Of a stretch of DNA of 64,000 nt, positions 32,073 to 44,400 are shown piece after piece. Position numbers and translations under genes: made by a program. Source of the DNA: Euphorbia lathyris (Eukaryota; Streptophyta; Magnoliopsida; Malpighiales; Euphorbiaceae); NCBI RefSeq assembly GCF_963576675.1, contig NC_088916.1, forward strand, positions 22,171,501 through 22,235,500. The letters are read 5' to 3'. The notes beneath the pieces are model-generated. The model was not told the origin of the DNA. It ran no database searches and was given only the letters and a program-made list of their open reading frames with translations. Every line of letters begins with the position of its first letter. Within the stretch, counting starts at the first letter, position 1.

Positions 32073-33374
32073 TTAGACAAGTGGGGAAAGAGAGGAATCA
32101 ACCTCTCGATCTTTAGCTGGAGCAGCACCATCCCCTTTCGAGGAGGTAGCGACATGTGTTTCAGGGGCAGCAAATTTCGCTCTTACCGGACTTTTGATCG
32201 AAGTACCCGAAGGACTTTCCCGCCTATGCTCTTCTACACAGAGATGCTTCAGCATATCCACCTCTCCTTGCAGAATAGCAGTTTTATGCTCAAGGGCATG
32301 GATCTGGTCTCGGTTAGCTACATTTTGCGCAAACAGGGCATTGAACTTGCAAACAATATCATCATTGGTGAGCTTTGCACATTTCATGTAAAAGGCAAGG
32401 TCTTTTTCGTGCTCAACTTGCTCGGACTCAGAGGAGATAGAGACAGTAGGTTCACTCTTTCTCTTTCGGCTTTTGACTCTCCTTGCTTCAACAAAGTTTG
32501 CCATCCAGACCCACTTCCCATTCACCAGTTTCCCAAACAACATGCTCTGTAAACTCCTTAAATCAATCTGGTCAGGGTGGTTCACAACAGTGAGCCGGGT
32601 GCGGTCTTCTAGCTTAAAAACCCCAATGGCTTCTGCAATTCGAGAAACGATGCTCCCACAGCAAATGACTGAGGAATTCTTCTTTCCAAAGTTGTTAATG
32701 TACTCCCCAAACCAATAGCCTAAACTCATTCTGGGCCCGGTTGTCATGCTCCACAGAGCCGTAAGGTCGGCATGGGGAATAGTGGCCTGGTTTTCGCGGG
32801 CAAAAATTGTTCCAGAGACTAGCTTATGTAGGTAACGGACGACATAGTCATTAATATTCAACGCTTTAGAAACACTACCGTCATACCTCGGATGGTTCAA
32901 AATAGATTGCCAGAAAGCAGTTGGGTCAAACACATCAGGGGTTTGAGTGAACGCCTCCTTGTAACTTTCCGACTCCAGGTCATCGTCATCTGTGGCACCC
33001 AATAAACTGTTAAACATGTTCAATGAAGGCCGCTGGGTGTGAGTCATTAGCCTGAAAATAAAATTTCCTTCTTCCTCTGGGTCTGTGATATCTGGATTGT
33101 GCTTGAACGTAGCCAGGAATTCCAACGTGAGCTCTTTGTAGGCCGGCTCCATCATTTCAAAAAAACAGCCGAAATGGCCTGCTTCCATGAGCCTTCACAC
33201 ACGCTCGGCATGTTTGAGCCTTTTCAAGGTGTCCCAGCAAACTGTTCTCACAGGCCCGAATTCTAGTTGCGCAAGTTCCTTATAGTATGTTTGCACGGCC
33301 GCATCTTTGAACTGAGACAGCTTTTTCACCAATTTTTCGTCAGGAACGAAAGCAACTGTGCTTGTTCCCGTCAT
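32073..33374 (-). pseudogene. Athila ORF1/env-like gene with one in-frame stop
   Basis: Matches the ATHILA ORF-1 family found after pol in Athila elements. It starts at the ATG at 33372-33374 (MTGTSTVAFVPDEKLVKKL), has a TGA at 33189-33191 (codon 62), then runs open for 371 codons: MEAGHFGCFFEMMEPAYKEL, LTLEFLATFKHN, NDYVVRYLHKLVSGTIFAR and RMSLGYWFGEYINN. The middle matches the ATHILA core; the C-terminus is Ser/Lys-rich with a short helical region. No clear signal peptide; the envelope role is a family hypothesis. It is cut off from its pol by the Tat/Ogre insertion. Confidence 0.82.
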
Positions 33375-33851
33375 TTTGCCCTTAGCTTTTTCTTTCTTTG
33401 TTGATCCTTCGATTTTTTACCTGCTTGCCAAATCCTCGAGTTCTCATCCTGTGCTCAAGTCTAAATAGGGTTCCCAAACAATAAAGAGCACAGAGCATGT
33501 GGTGAACAGTAAAAGAAATATGCGTGAAAAAAGAAAGCAAGTCGAACAAGGGGCCGTAATTTGGTTGGTCTCCTTAAGTAGGGAGAGGAAATGAAACGGC
33601 CTGTTGCCAACCCGTCTTTATGAGAGCGGTCCAATGGACGCCACCTGGACAAGTGGTTGGCAAAAGGCGCGTACCTCCGAGGAGACCCCTGGGCGACAAA
33701 CGGTCACGCTTCAAATTTGAATTTATTACTCTCCTATCCGTTCGATTTTATCGAGAAAAGGAGAGCATGTGGAATAGGTACCTAGTGACAAATGATTAGA
33801 TGTTTTACTTTTTTCAGTCTTTTAGTTCGCCTCCCAGTTTCCAAGGATAGC
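33375..33851. other. Athila spacer upstream of the env-like gene
   Basis: Non-coding in the surviving frames. It ends with the TSD ATAGC (33847-33851) of the Tat/Ogre element and joins 53771 once that element is removed. Confidence 0.55.
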
Positions 33852-36800
33852 TGTTAGACTAGGTGCCGCGGCCTAATCTCCCGGGCGGACCGGGGGGTGG
33901 ACACCTCATGGCGACATAAGCGGTGATTGGCACCGAAAGCAACCAATCGTGGAATCAAGTTGCTCGGCAGGACTGGAGCTCGGAGATATGGAAGAGTCGC
34001 CACCCACGAATGGGAAAATGAACACCGATCCCTTGCGGGAGACCGGTGTGGGTTCGGGAAACTTAGGTACGAGCCGAGAAGGCTAGCTCCTTTCCGGAGA
34101 AAGGCTACTAGGCACCCCGACATCACCCGGTTATGAACCACCGGCCTCCTACTCAGCATGTTAGGCGATAACGGACTAATCGTATACTTCTTTAAGTTTA
34201 AAATTCATTTGAAACCTTTTCTTTCTCGTTTTGGAAACCGTTTTGAGCATATATTATGGAAAGCCACTTTAGTAAAGAATCACCCATTTACATCAGTTCG
34301 ATATACATACAAAGAGAGGGGGGAGAAAGAAGTGATTTTATTTACAACGTGATTTACATGTCGTGTTGCGTGTTAATTCTATACTAACTTATTCCCTCCA
34401 AAATGAATTTATTTACATGGTTCGTACCTTAATCGTCGTTGGAACGATTTTGGTACGTTTCAAAACCCCGCTTGATGAAGTTCACCCGAATCGCCGTTGG
34501 AACGACTCAAGTGTTTGAAAACGTTAAGGTAAAAACCTTTAGTAAGAAAACATGGTTAAACATACAAGTCCATTTATTTTGTATAAATCATTTAAGAAAA
34601 CGATTCAAAAACTTCATTATTCACAATGGAAGTGATTTTAATTACAAGATTCGCTTAATCCGTCGTTGGAACGGACTAAGGTTTTAAAACGTGTTGATTT
34701 GAGAAATGAGTTGAAATGTCAAGAAAACACTATTTATTTACATTAGGAATTTCTAAAAAACCATTAGTTTAAATGATTAAATTAAAAACTCTTTTTGTGA
34801 TTTAATTTTCCCTTTCTTCCTTAATGGATTCTCTACTTGTCATAATTACAATAATGAACATATTTAAACCAAAATTTACTCCCAAATAAAGCCCATTTGA
34901 AACATGGACCCCTAAATGGCCCAAAAGAATAAAGAAAATAATATAAACACATATATATACATTTTAATCCAAAAAAGGAAACATAAAATGCAAATAAATG
35001 AAAAGAGATTATATTATACTTATATGAAAATACTAAATATAATACATTTTTGCTTCAAATATGTAAGAATAGTAAATAAAACTCCTAGATAAGAAAATAA
35101 CATTTATCCCCCAAAATAGTTTTATTTAATAATAACTAATATAGCCCAAATATCCCAAAACTATATATATACATAACTAATGTAATTTTAAATGTCAAAA
35201 TAATATCTATTCATCCACTAATTAATCACTCCCAAAACACCCAAGTAAATATTCTTTTAAAATGAAATTCCTTACCATTTAAGTAAAGGAAAAAGAAAAG
35301 AAAAAATATATATACATATACTTATATTTAATAAAAAATGATATATAAACATCCCAAATAATTATATATACCAAATGTCTAAAAATAGTATGAAAATATA
35401 TATTACATAAATATACATATATATACAAAGGACCAAAAGCTTAAAAGTTAAGAAACAGGGACCAAAACAATATTTTTTACATTCCAGCAGATTTACCGAC
35501 GGAAAATCCGTCAGTAAACAGCAATTAGTGACAGAAATGGCAAATTACAGCAGCACTCCAATTGTTTCCAGATTTATTCAAAAGCTTTAAATTAAGTTTA
35601 ATTCAATCGTTTTGGATTTCCGAACTACCCAAAATGGGTCATAGTCAATAACGGAAGTTCCTAAAACGACGTTTTTATTTTAAAACATTATTTGGAGATT
35701 TCTTTAAATTAAAAACTTATAATTACAACGTCTTTAATACCCGAACTACCTTTTTATCGGATCACGGTTCGTATTGGGATATCAAAACGAGGTTTTTTAT
35801 TTTAAAACAAAACCAAATTTTATTCAACACGAGACAAAAATTAAATAAATACGCTAAATTAAATAAAACGTGATAAAATAAATGAATAACTAAATAAATA
35901 AAAACTATAACATAAAATAAATAGAAGAAGGAAATAAATTAAATAAAATAAAAGAGTCTAGTCCTCGGATAATACCTTAAATTCGGTATCTGACAGTCGA
36001 AGCCGATTGATTCCACGAGTCGTGATTTTCCGGTTTTTTGTGTTTTTTAGTAAAAATTTAACTTTGGGAAAATTTGGATTTTTTTGGAAAAAAAAATATT
36101 TTCTCCAAAAATTTGACTTTCTCTCTCTAAAAATGTTTAGAGTGAGAAAGCTCCAAAGAATCCACCTCCTCTCAAATGCATGGGGATCCGTGCCTTTTAT
36201 AGGCAAACGGATCCCCGGCGGAATGGGCGACGCCCGAAAAGAATCGGGCGTCGCCTAAGGGGGTTGGGTGGCCGCCCAAGGCATGTTGGGCGGCCGCCCA
36301 ACATTTGTTGGGCGAGCGCCCAACGCAAGGTTGGGCGCGCGCGCCCAACCGCCGTTGGGCGTTCGCCCGACGTCGGTGGGTGCTCGCCCAACGGCCGCCG
36401 GGGCGCGTCTCGCGCCGTCGGGCGCGCACGACCTGCGGTCGTCGAGCGTGCGTTCCGTCGGGCGCCCACGCGTCGCGGCCGTCGAACGCGCGTTCCGCGC
36501 TGCCGGGCGCACACGCCCCATGGCCGACGAGAGCGCGCTCCGCGCCACCGGGCCCGTGCATCGCTCGGACGTCGAGCGCGTGCCACTTGTGGTTGGATGC
36601 GTGCATCCGACGGACGTCGAGCGCGCGCCCCGCGCCGACGAGCGGGCGTCCGACTGTCATCGACCGCGCGTCGTATGCCGCTAAGCGCTCGCACCATGCC
36701 GCTAAGCATTCGCGAGCCACCCCATTGGCAACAGCGACCCTCCATAACTCTTTCTTCCTTATTATGTACTTATCATTCTTTATATATTTTTTGTTTTTCA

Positions 36801-36875
36801 AAACTTCCGGAATCAATCGCTTCAACCGTCTTGTTTTCAGGTTTTCGTCACAGGTCCTCCGACTCGGTGTCTACA
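33852..36875 (-). repeat. Tat/Ogre 3' LTR
   Basis: High identity to 50737-53765, with scattered substitutions, an 18-bp segment (around 34468-34485, GCTTGATGAAGTTCACCC) absent from the 5' copy, and one fewer GC palindrome. The long Arg/Pro/Ala-rich frames at 36170-36920 on both strands arise from the GC-rich block. Confidence 0.93.
36226..36395. repeat. GC palindrome array in the 3' LTR
   Basis: A hairpin with 12-base arms (GGCGACGCCCGA 36226-36237 against TCGGGCGTCGCC 36244-36255), then consecutive short palindromes of the form TTGGGCG-NN-CGCCCAA with different central bases (GGCCGC, AGC, CGCG, TT). It lies in an otherwise AT-rich LTR and is followed by CGTCGAGCGCGC-type sequence to about 36700. 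Confidence 0.85.
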
Positions 36876-36890
36876 ATTGCCCCTACTTTG
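36876..36890 (-). promoter_or_regulatory. Tat/Ogre polypurine tract
   Basis: Element sense AAAGTAGGGGCAAT directly before the 3' LTR, the form typical of Tat/Ogre elements. Confidence 0.85.
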
Positions 36891-37106
36891 CTATTTTGAC
36901 AGTGATGTGTGTGTTTTGAAAACGTTTTTTGCTAACCCACACATGCAATGTAAAACATATAAAAAGTAAAAGACACGTAAAGAGTAGGAGGGAGAATACC
37001 TGACCTTCGCACTACGCGCTCCGGTGTTGTTTGTCGATTCTTTCCAGCCTTGCCTCTGAATCGGCCGTCGGTGGATGTTTTTCTCTCGGAATCTAGCGTA
37101 CATTGA

Positions 37107-37555
37107 CTATGGGTAAGAATGGCTCAAAAGCAACCTCGGTCGTGGACCGTAGGTAAGATGGCTAAAAAGCTACCTCGGTCGTGAACCGTAGGTAAGATGG
37201 CTAAAAAGCTACCTCGGTCGTGAACCGTAGGTAAGATGGCTAAAAAGCTACATCGGTCGTGAACCGTAGGTAAGATGGCTAAAAAGCTACATCGATCGTG
37301 AACCGTAGGTAAGATGGCTAAAAAGTTACCTCGGTCGTGAACCGTAGGTAAGATGGCTAAAAAGCTACCTCGGTCGTGAACCGTAGGTAAGATGGCTAAA
37401 GAGCTACCTCGGTTGTGAACCGTAGGTAAGATGGCTAAAAAGCTACCTCGGTCGTGAACCGTAGGTAAGATGGCTAAAGAGCTACATCGGTCGCGAACCG
37501 TAGGTAAGATGGCTAAACAGCTACCTCGGTTGTGAACCGTAGGTAAGATGGCTCA
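37107..37555. repeat. 39-bp tandem repeat, about 11 copies
   Basis: Unit GTAGGTAAGATGGCTAAAAA + GCTACCTCGGTCGTGAACC, with only 0-3 differences per copy (for example CTACATCGG or AAAGAGCTAC variants). It lies between the 3' LTR and the antisense PMD gene. Tandem arrays in this position are known for Ogre/Tat elements and can seed satellite DNA. No spacer-repeat pattern, so not CRISPR. Confidence 0.93.
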
Positions 37556-37901
37556 AGGGCAGAAAAGTTCTTTCTAACGATTCTGAATTCTTTTAAAACA
37601 CCATCGTCTGGAGCTAGTGTCTCGGAGGTTTAATGGGAACGTGTTTTGGTCTGGAATGATATAGACTAATGATTATTTTTTTGTTGACTGTTGTCTGTAT
37701 TTTGACTGGTGTCACTGTTCTGTAAAAATTGGCTGTTGTCTGGAGTTCATATCTTGACAGTATTGGTTGCTGTCTGGGAGAAATGCAGGCTGAAACGGAC
37801 TGCAAATCGGAGGTCTGTGCATCTGGTAAATAATTATTTACTTTTTACCTTTATGTCAAATCGTACCTTTTCGGTATTTACGGGAATGCCATTCCCTCTT
37901 C

Positions 37902-37910
37902 CTATATAAG
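37902..37910 (+). promoter_or_regulatory. TATA box of the antisense PMD gene
   Basis: CTATATAAG is 79 bases before the ATG at 37989 and is followed by a CT-rich leader (TTCTCTCTCTTCTTTCTCTC, 37939-37963), a good plant core promoter. It points opposite to the retrotransposon genes. Confidence 0.6.
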
Positions 37911-37988
37911 GTGGTGGGGTTTCATTTCAACCCCACACCTTCTCTCTCTTCTTTCTCTCTCTAGACTTTGATTTGGATTATCCTCGGG

Positions 37989-40988
37989 ATGGATTTGGAT
38001 GAATGCGATGCCACGAGAGGCATGGATGAGGTTTACGTGAACCTGGATAGAGTGGACCCTTTCCACGACCCTGAGACGCATCTGAGCCGGACACGCTGCA
38101 ACGAGGTAAGTGATTTCTCACTTTTGTTTGATTCAAATGCTAGGCTTTAGTATTCCTATCCGAACATGATTTGCATGCTAACTTTTAGATTGCCTTAGAG
38201 GACTTTAGCTAGAAAACATGAATTTCTTTACTTACAAGTAACACTTGTTTGTTTCTGTGTACGAACGCGCGTTATATGCATGTGAGTAGTAACCCTACAA
38301 ATTCTTGCATGCTAACAGTAAAAATAACGTGAATAGTAAAAACGTGAATAGTAAAAACGTGAATAGTGACAACTTAACTAATGCACGTGAATAGTAAAAC
38401 TTAACTAATGCACGTGAATAGTAAAAACGTGAATAGTGCACGTGAATAGTAAAAACTTAACTAATGCACGTGAATAGTAAAAACGTGAATAGCGCACGTG
38501 AATAGTAAAAAAAATGTGAATAGTGAAAACTTAACTAATGCACGTGAATAGTAAACTTAACCTATGCTCCTTGTCAATACGGACGGGAGTGGATTAAAGA
38601 ATTAACTAAACCTTACATGAGCGACCCTAAAGGAGAGACTTTTATAGAAAGTTGGCCCTAATTGACCAGATGTCTCTAGGTTAGATAATGAAAGAATACC
38701 TAGTCTTAACGCGTTTTCATCAATCCTACGCTTTAGGAATCGTATTTAAATTTTCCTGTCTTGTTCTTTCTAGTTCATCGAGATTTTCGGGACTACGGCC
38801 GAGATTCATTCGTGGTATGCTAGGCTAGGCGCCACGACGAGAGCCTGTGTGCGGGAGTTGGGCTTCGAGCCCTTTATTTCAGCGCTGCCCCGCACCAACG
38901 GGGTGTGTGATCGTTTTGGCCTACGTGCCTTATACGAGCGGTGGGTTGACTCGACCCACACCTTCCATCTTTCCTTTGGGGAGATGACCATCTCGCCCAG
39001 AGATTTCTCTTTGTTGACGGGGCTGCGGGGGAGCAGCACTCCAGTTCCCTTTCATTTTGACCTGATGCGACCGCGGGTTGACCTCGCTAGGCTTGCTGCT
39101 TTGATTGGGCCGGGAGTTTGTCCAGGCGCCAGATCTACTCCGGCGAAGTTTATTTCTACTGCGAGCCTTTTGAGCCGGGATTTTTGCGAGACGGACGATA
39201 CTGACTTGGCAGTTCGTAGTTTCTTAGTGTATACTCTGAGCGAGACGATTTTTCGTACCAAGGGCGGAAAGGTACACGCGGGTCTTATTCAGGCACTCAG
39301 TGATTTGGATACGGCGGCTTCCTATGATTGGGCGGGGGCAGGTCTAGCCTTTCTATATAAATTTTTGGATCTGACTTGCCGGAAGCGCAAGGACTTCGGT
39401 GGTTACACCTTTGCCCTGCTGGTACGTGACGCGCCCTTGACTCGCCCATTTTATCTTCTTCGCGCTTTTCACACTTATAATCTTTGTTTTTACCGCAGGT
39501 TTGGGCGTATGAGAGGCGGATTCTTCCCAGTCAGTCTCGGCCTCGGCCACGAGTACCGAGGCTCCCTCTCATGACCCGATGGAGAGATTTTGACCTAGGC
39601 GTTGAGAGGAGACGGACGGTGGCGCGGCTCCTAGATTGGATTGACTCACGGACCCTGGGACAGGTAGATGTCGTCTAGTCGTGCTAGATTCTTGTTTGAA
39701 CCGTTCTGACTTTCTCTTTGTGTTTTTTTTTTTTTTTTAGATTAAGTTCAGGTGGGACGACCTCGACTTCGGTCCCGATTACATGTATGTATCTGTGATC
39801 CAGGAGCAGCAGTGCGTGCTCACCGGCCCCTACGTGCGGGCATGCTATTTGGGGGACCGAGGCATCACCGGGGTTAGTGACGCACACTGGACACCGGGCG
39901 AGATTCCCGTTTCCATATTCGCGGTGCGGACCATGCCCATATCGGTCATCCGTCAGGACTTGACCCGTCGGTTTGTCGGTAGAGAGGTGTGGGTTCATGC
40001 CGGGGGCCGTGATCCCTACCTATCGACTCTGTTGAGCGCGAGGGATGCCCCGGCGGTAGCGATGGAGGTGGATCCGGTGGCAGACGTATTTTTGAGGGAG
40101 GCTGTCGCGGCAGTCTTTGGTCAGGAGGAGGTCCCGGTAAGTGATTCCGCTTTTTACCTTTTATTCATGAGATGGTTAGCGGTATTTATTGTGTTTTTAT
40201 TTGCAGGAGGGGTCCTGGAGGAGTGCTCATTTGTCGGACTTCTTTGACAGTACTCGAGCTCAGACATCCGTAGACGAGCCACCCTACTATGTCGGTGAGT
40301 CCTCCAGTGCCGCCCGACCGGAGAGGTCTTCCCTAGGCGTGCCCGTACCGGACTACGGGCGAGATTTTGCCACGGTTTGTTACGATGAGTCCGGGGCAGC
40401 TTACGCGGGGGTCGAGGTGGCTCCTTCTATCTTTACCTCGAGGGTCCCATTTGATCCTTCAGACGCTTCTCTGACTACGAGAGAGACCTGTATAGATTAT
40501 GTGGGACTGTCCGGTTACCTCCGAGACCGCCTCAGCTTGCGTTGCGCCGATCACCTGGTATGTACCTTTATTTTATTTTAGTGTAGTGGAATGCATGCAT
40601 GTATGTATGATTTCTGTTCTTGCCTATGCTGCTTCTTATTTATTTTTCCATTTGTTTTTCTTTTTTTTAGAGCGATCTTCATGCCCATGAGCGGAGACAG
40701 AGTGAGTTAGGGCGAGAGGCTCACGCCAGGGTTGGCCAGGTGTACCAAGAGCGGAACGACCACTAGTCGGGGGTGATGCGGAGGGAGACCGAGGGTTGCC
40801 TTGCCATTGAGGAGAGAGCACGTGATGAGACGATTGGACGCCTAGCTGCCGAGGAGAGAGCACGAGTTGCCGAGGAGAGAGCACGAGTTGCCGATGAGAG
40901 ACTCCGAGCTACCGAGGAGACACTATCTGCGGAGCGGGCATCTCACTTGAGGGAGTTTGAGGCCTACTGGGACTTCCCTCCATATTAG
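37989..40988 (+). CDS. Plant mobile domain (PMD/MAIN-like) protein, six exons, antisense inside Tat/Ogre
   Basis: Exons that keep one open frame: 37989-38105, 38774-39421, 39499-39663, 39741-40136, 40207-40557 and 40671-40988. Every intron is GT-AG and phase 0, with T-rich acceptors. The protein (about 664 codons) has the PMD signature in exons 2-3: ALYERWVDSTHTFHLSFGEM, TISPRDFSLLTGL, DFGGYTFALL then VWAYERRILP; exon 4 continues (IKFRWDDLDFGPDYM). Exon 6 is coiled-coil, Glu/Arg/Ala-rich (ARVAEERARVADERLRATEE). One TAG at 40764-40766 would shorten it to 590 residues. PMD proteins (MAIN/MAIL1) act in heterochromatin silencing and gene expression, and many PMDs occur in transposons. Splicing is my reading, not proven; truncation by the TAG is possible. 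Confidence 0.78.
38318..38556 (+). repeat. GTGAATAGTAAAAAC repeats in PMD intron 1
   Basis: About a dozen irregular copies of CGTGAATAGTAAAA, several joined by ACTTAACTAATGCA, inside the 668-base first intron of the antisense gene. Confidence 0.8.
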
Positions 40989-41471
40989 GCTCATTATGTA
41001 TTGCTTCGTGGTTTTCATTAGAGTTACCCCGATGTATAGCTGATGTATAGGGAGTGGGGTGGATAGTAGGTAGGTTTTTTTTTTTTTTGAACAGTAAGAT
41101 AGGAAATGTATAACTCATGATTCATATTACCATACATTCAGTAGATTATGATGATTCCAATCGTTCTCGTCAAATATATTCATGCCTTTATTTATTTACA
41201 AACAACAGAAATACTTAGCCTCTTATACATTGTTTTTGTAACTGCTCAAGTTATAACTATTGTTACCAGGACCCGCCTTTCGGTTTTCGGATCCCGGCGA
41301 TTTTTCTCCTCTCCTTTTACTATCCCGGAATTTTTAAATGAATGCCCTTTCGGGTTTTCACCCATTGGGATTTCCCTTATTGTTGCATAGGTCGCCCTTT
41401 ACGGGTTTTCAACCTATCGAGAATTTTTCTTTCTTTTTCTCTTTTTTTTTTACGAAAAGTATTTCTTAAGC
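40989..41471. other. Region between PMD gene and integrase end, with three CCCTTTCGGGTTTTC units
   Basis: Probably the 3' UTRs of two convergent genes (PMD on plus, pol on minus). Three diverged units start CGCCTTTCGGTTTTC (41274), GCCCTTTCGGGTTTTCACCC (41344) and CGCCCTTTACGGGTTTTC (41393), spaced 50-70 bases apart. They are conserved-looking but of unknown role. Confidence 0.6.
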
Positions 41472-44400
41472 CTATCCAGGTTGGTAGGTTCGGAGAATTC
41501 CATGCCGTCCATGGTAGTTAACTTTACCGCCTTTGCTTAGTATCTTCTTCACGACGAATGGCCCTTCCCAGCTAGGTTTAAACTTGCCCCTAGGGTCGGT
41601 GTGCGTCACACGAATCTGTTTCAGCACCAAATCTCCTTCTTTGATAGGACTGGTCTTGACCTTTTTATTGAAAGCTCGAGCCATCCTTCTTTGATATAAT
41701 TGTACATAGTAAAGGGCTTCCATCCTTTTCTCGTCCACCAATGCCAACCGCTCACATCGCTTCTTCACCCATTCCGTCTCGGGGATTTCTGCTTCCACTG
41801 CGATTCTCAACGATCGCTTTTCGATCTCAATCGGCAGGACTGCTTCTGTTCCGTATACCAAGGAGAACGGCGTTGCCCCAGTCGAGGTTCTGACTGTCGT
41901 GCGATAAGCCCATAATACGAGTGGGAGCTGCTCATGCCAATTCCGATGTGATTCCACCGTTTTTACGAGAATCCTCTTAAGATTCTTATTAGCTATTTCT
42001 ACTGTCCCATTAGCTTATGGACGGTACGGATAAGATCTGTGATGTTCAATGCCATATTCTCGGAAGAGACTTCTTACTTCCCCCTGAAACTGGACCCCAT
42101 TATCCGTGATCATGTGATGAGGCACTCCGAACCTGGTGACCAAGTGTTTCTCAATGAACTTTCTCATCTGCTTGGATCCCAATTTGCTAAACGACTCTGC
42201 CTCTACCCATTTGGTGAAGTAATCGATGGCGACTGCAATAAACTTGTGCCCGTTTGAAGCATTAGGCCTTACCTCACCAATGATGTCAATGCCCCAAGTC
42301 GCGAATGGCCAAATAGGTGCTAACACATGTAATTCCATGGCTGGAAGATGACTACAATCGCCGTGGATTTGACAATCGTGGCATTTCTTCGCATACTCGC
42401 TACAATCTCTTTCCATGGTGAGCCAATAGAAGCCTTGTCTGATGATTTTCTTGGCTAACACCGCTCCTCCCATATGGGCCCCACAAATTCCCGAGTGTAC
42501 CGATTCCATTACCTCGCGGGCTTCTCCCGCATCCAAGCACCTTAGTTGTAACCCATCGATGTGCCTTTTGTAAAGTAAGTCATTGTGGATGACGAACTGC
42601 CGAGCTAACCTTCTAATCACAGCTTGATCCCTCGATTCTGACTCTGCCGGATATGTTCCATGCTTCATGAAGTTCACGATATCGAAATACCACGGTTTTT
42701 CATCTGCCCCTAACAGCATTACGTCCTCGTAGCATGGTTTGTGAGATCTCCTCAATACCAACGGTTTCGAGGCAAGGTTCCGGGGGTTGTCCCAAACTGA
42801 CACCAAAGTGGCCAAAGCATCCGCTGCCTGGTTCTGTGCTCGAGGAATATGATAGAAACGACATTCCTTGAATCTTTGTGCCAACCCTTCTAGCTGATCT
42901 AGATATGGACGTAGCCGTTCTTCCCTTACTTCCCAGTTTCCTTGTGCCTGTTCGATGATCAACTTTGAGTCACCCCAAATTTTGACATATGATGCTCCCA
43001 GTGCTGCTAATGACTCTAAGCCATAAATGCACGCTTCATATTCGGCCATATTATTGGTAAGAGGGAATGACAACTTCTTGGCCATCGGGATTCTTTCTCC
43101 CTCTGGTGAAATAAGTAGTACTCCAACTCTGGCTCCATTCGAATTAACTGCTCCATCAAAGAACATTTTCCACGGTATAACTTCTATTGCGTTCAAGTGT
43201 TCATCGGGGAAATCATAGCTTATCTCTTCCTCTTCTATATTCAGAGGTTGGTTGGCCAGAAACTCTGCCACGGCCCTCCCTTTGATAACCTTCTTCGTTA
43301 CATATTCAATGTCAAACTCGGATAAAAGTAGTAACCATCGGGCTAGTTTCCCTGTCAAAGACGGAGTTCGGTACAGATACTTTACGGGGTCCATCCGAGA
43401 AATAATAATCACTTTATATGATTGAAAATAGTGCCGTAGTTTCTTTGTTAGCCATACTACTGCCACACACATCTTTTCGATCATGTTGTACCTGAGCTCG
43501 TACTCCAGGAACTTCTTACTCAGATAATACACCGCGTGCTCAACACCGGTGTCTCCCTCTTGGGCCAGCATTGCCCCAATGGATCGCTCCTCAATTGCCA
43601 CATAGAGGAGCAGCGGTTTTCCCAGTTTAGGCGGTCTCAGCATTGGTGGGTTAGACAAGTTGTCCCGGACCTTCTCTAAGGCTTGTTGACACTTATCATT
43701 CCAAATCGTGGGTTGATCTTTCTGTAGCAACTTAAAGATGGGCTCGCAGATTGCGGTGAGTCTTGCTATGAACCGACTGATATACTGAATCTGCCCCAGA
43801 AACCCTCTCACTTCCTTCTCGTTCTTCGGTGCCGGCATTTCCCGTATGGCTTTCACTTTGTCAGGATCTACTTCAATTCCCTTATTTCCGATTATATAGC
43901 CTAAGATTTTCCCCGATGAGACGCCAAAGAAGCACTTCTTCGGGTTCAACCTCAGCTTGAATTCCGCAATTCGGGCCAAAAACTTTTTAAGTGCGGTGAA
44001 ATGCCCCTCTCTTGTCTCCGATTTGACCATCATGTCATCCACATAAACTTCTACCTCCTTGTGTATCATATCATGGAACAGTGCTGTAGCCATTCGCTGG
44101 TAAGTTGCCCCGGCATTTTTCAAACCAAACGGCATCACCCTGTAGTAATATGTTCCCCACTCAGTTGTGAACGAGGTTTTTGCTTTATGCTTCTCGGCCA
44201 TCTGGACTTGCATGTAGCCCATGAAACCGTCTACATTCATGTGTAAGACGCTCGATGCTGCACTATCGATCAACACGTCAATATGAGGCAATGCAAATTC
44301 ATCTTTTGGGCACGCTTTGTTAAGGTCTCGATAATCGACGCACATTCTTACTTTGCCGTCCTTCTTTGCGATGGGCACCACATTTGCGACCCAAGGGGGA

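Noticed and set aside
36172..36919. Several overlapping 100-240-codon frames on both strands (and again at 52829-53813)
   Set aside because: They come from the GC-rich palindromic part of the Ogre LTR; proteins are Arg/Ala/Pro-rich and equally open in several frames.
37107..37555. Regular repeats suggestive of a CRISPR array
   Set aside because: Units are contiguous with no variable spacers, and this is a plant retrotransposon.
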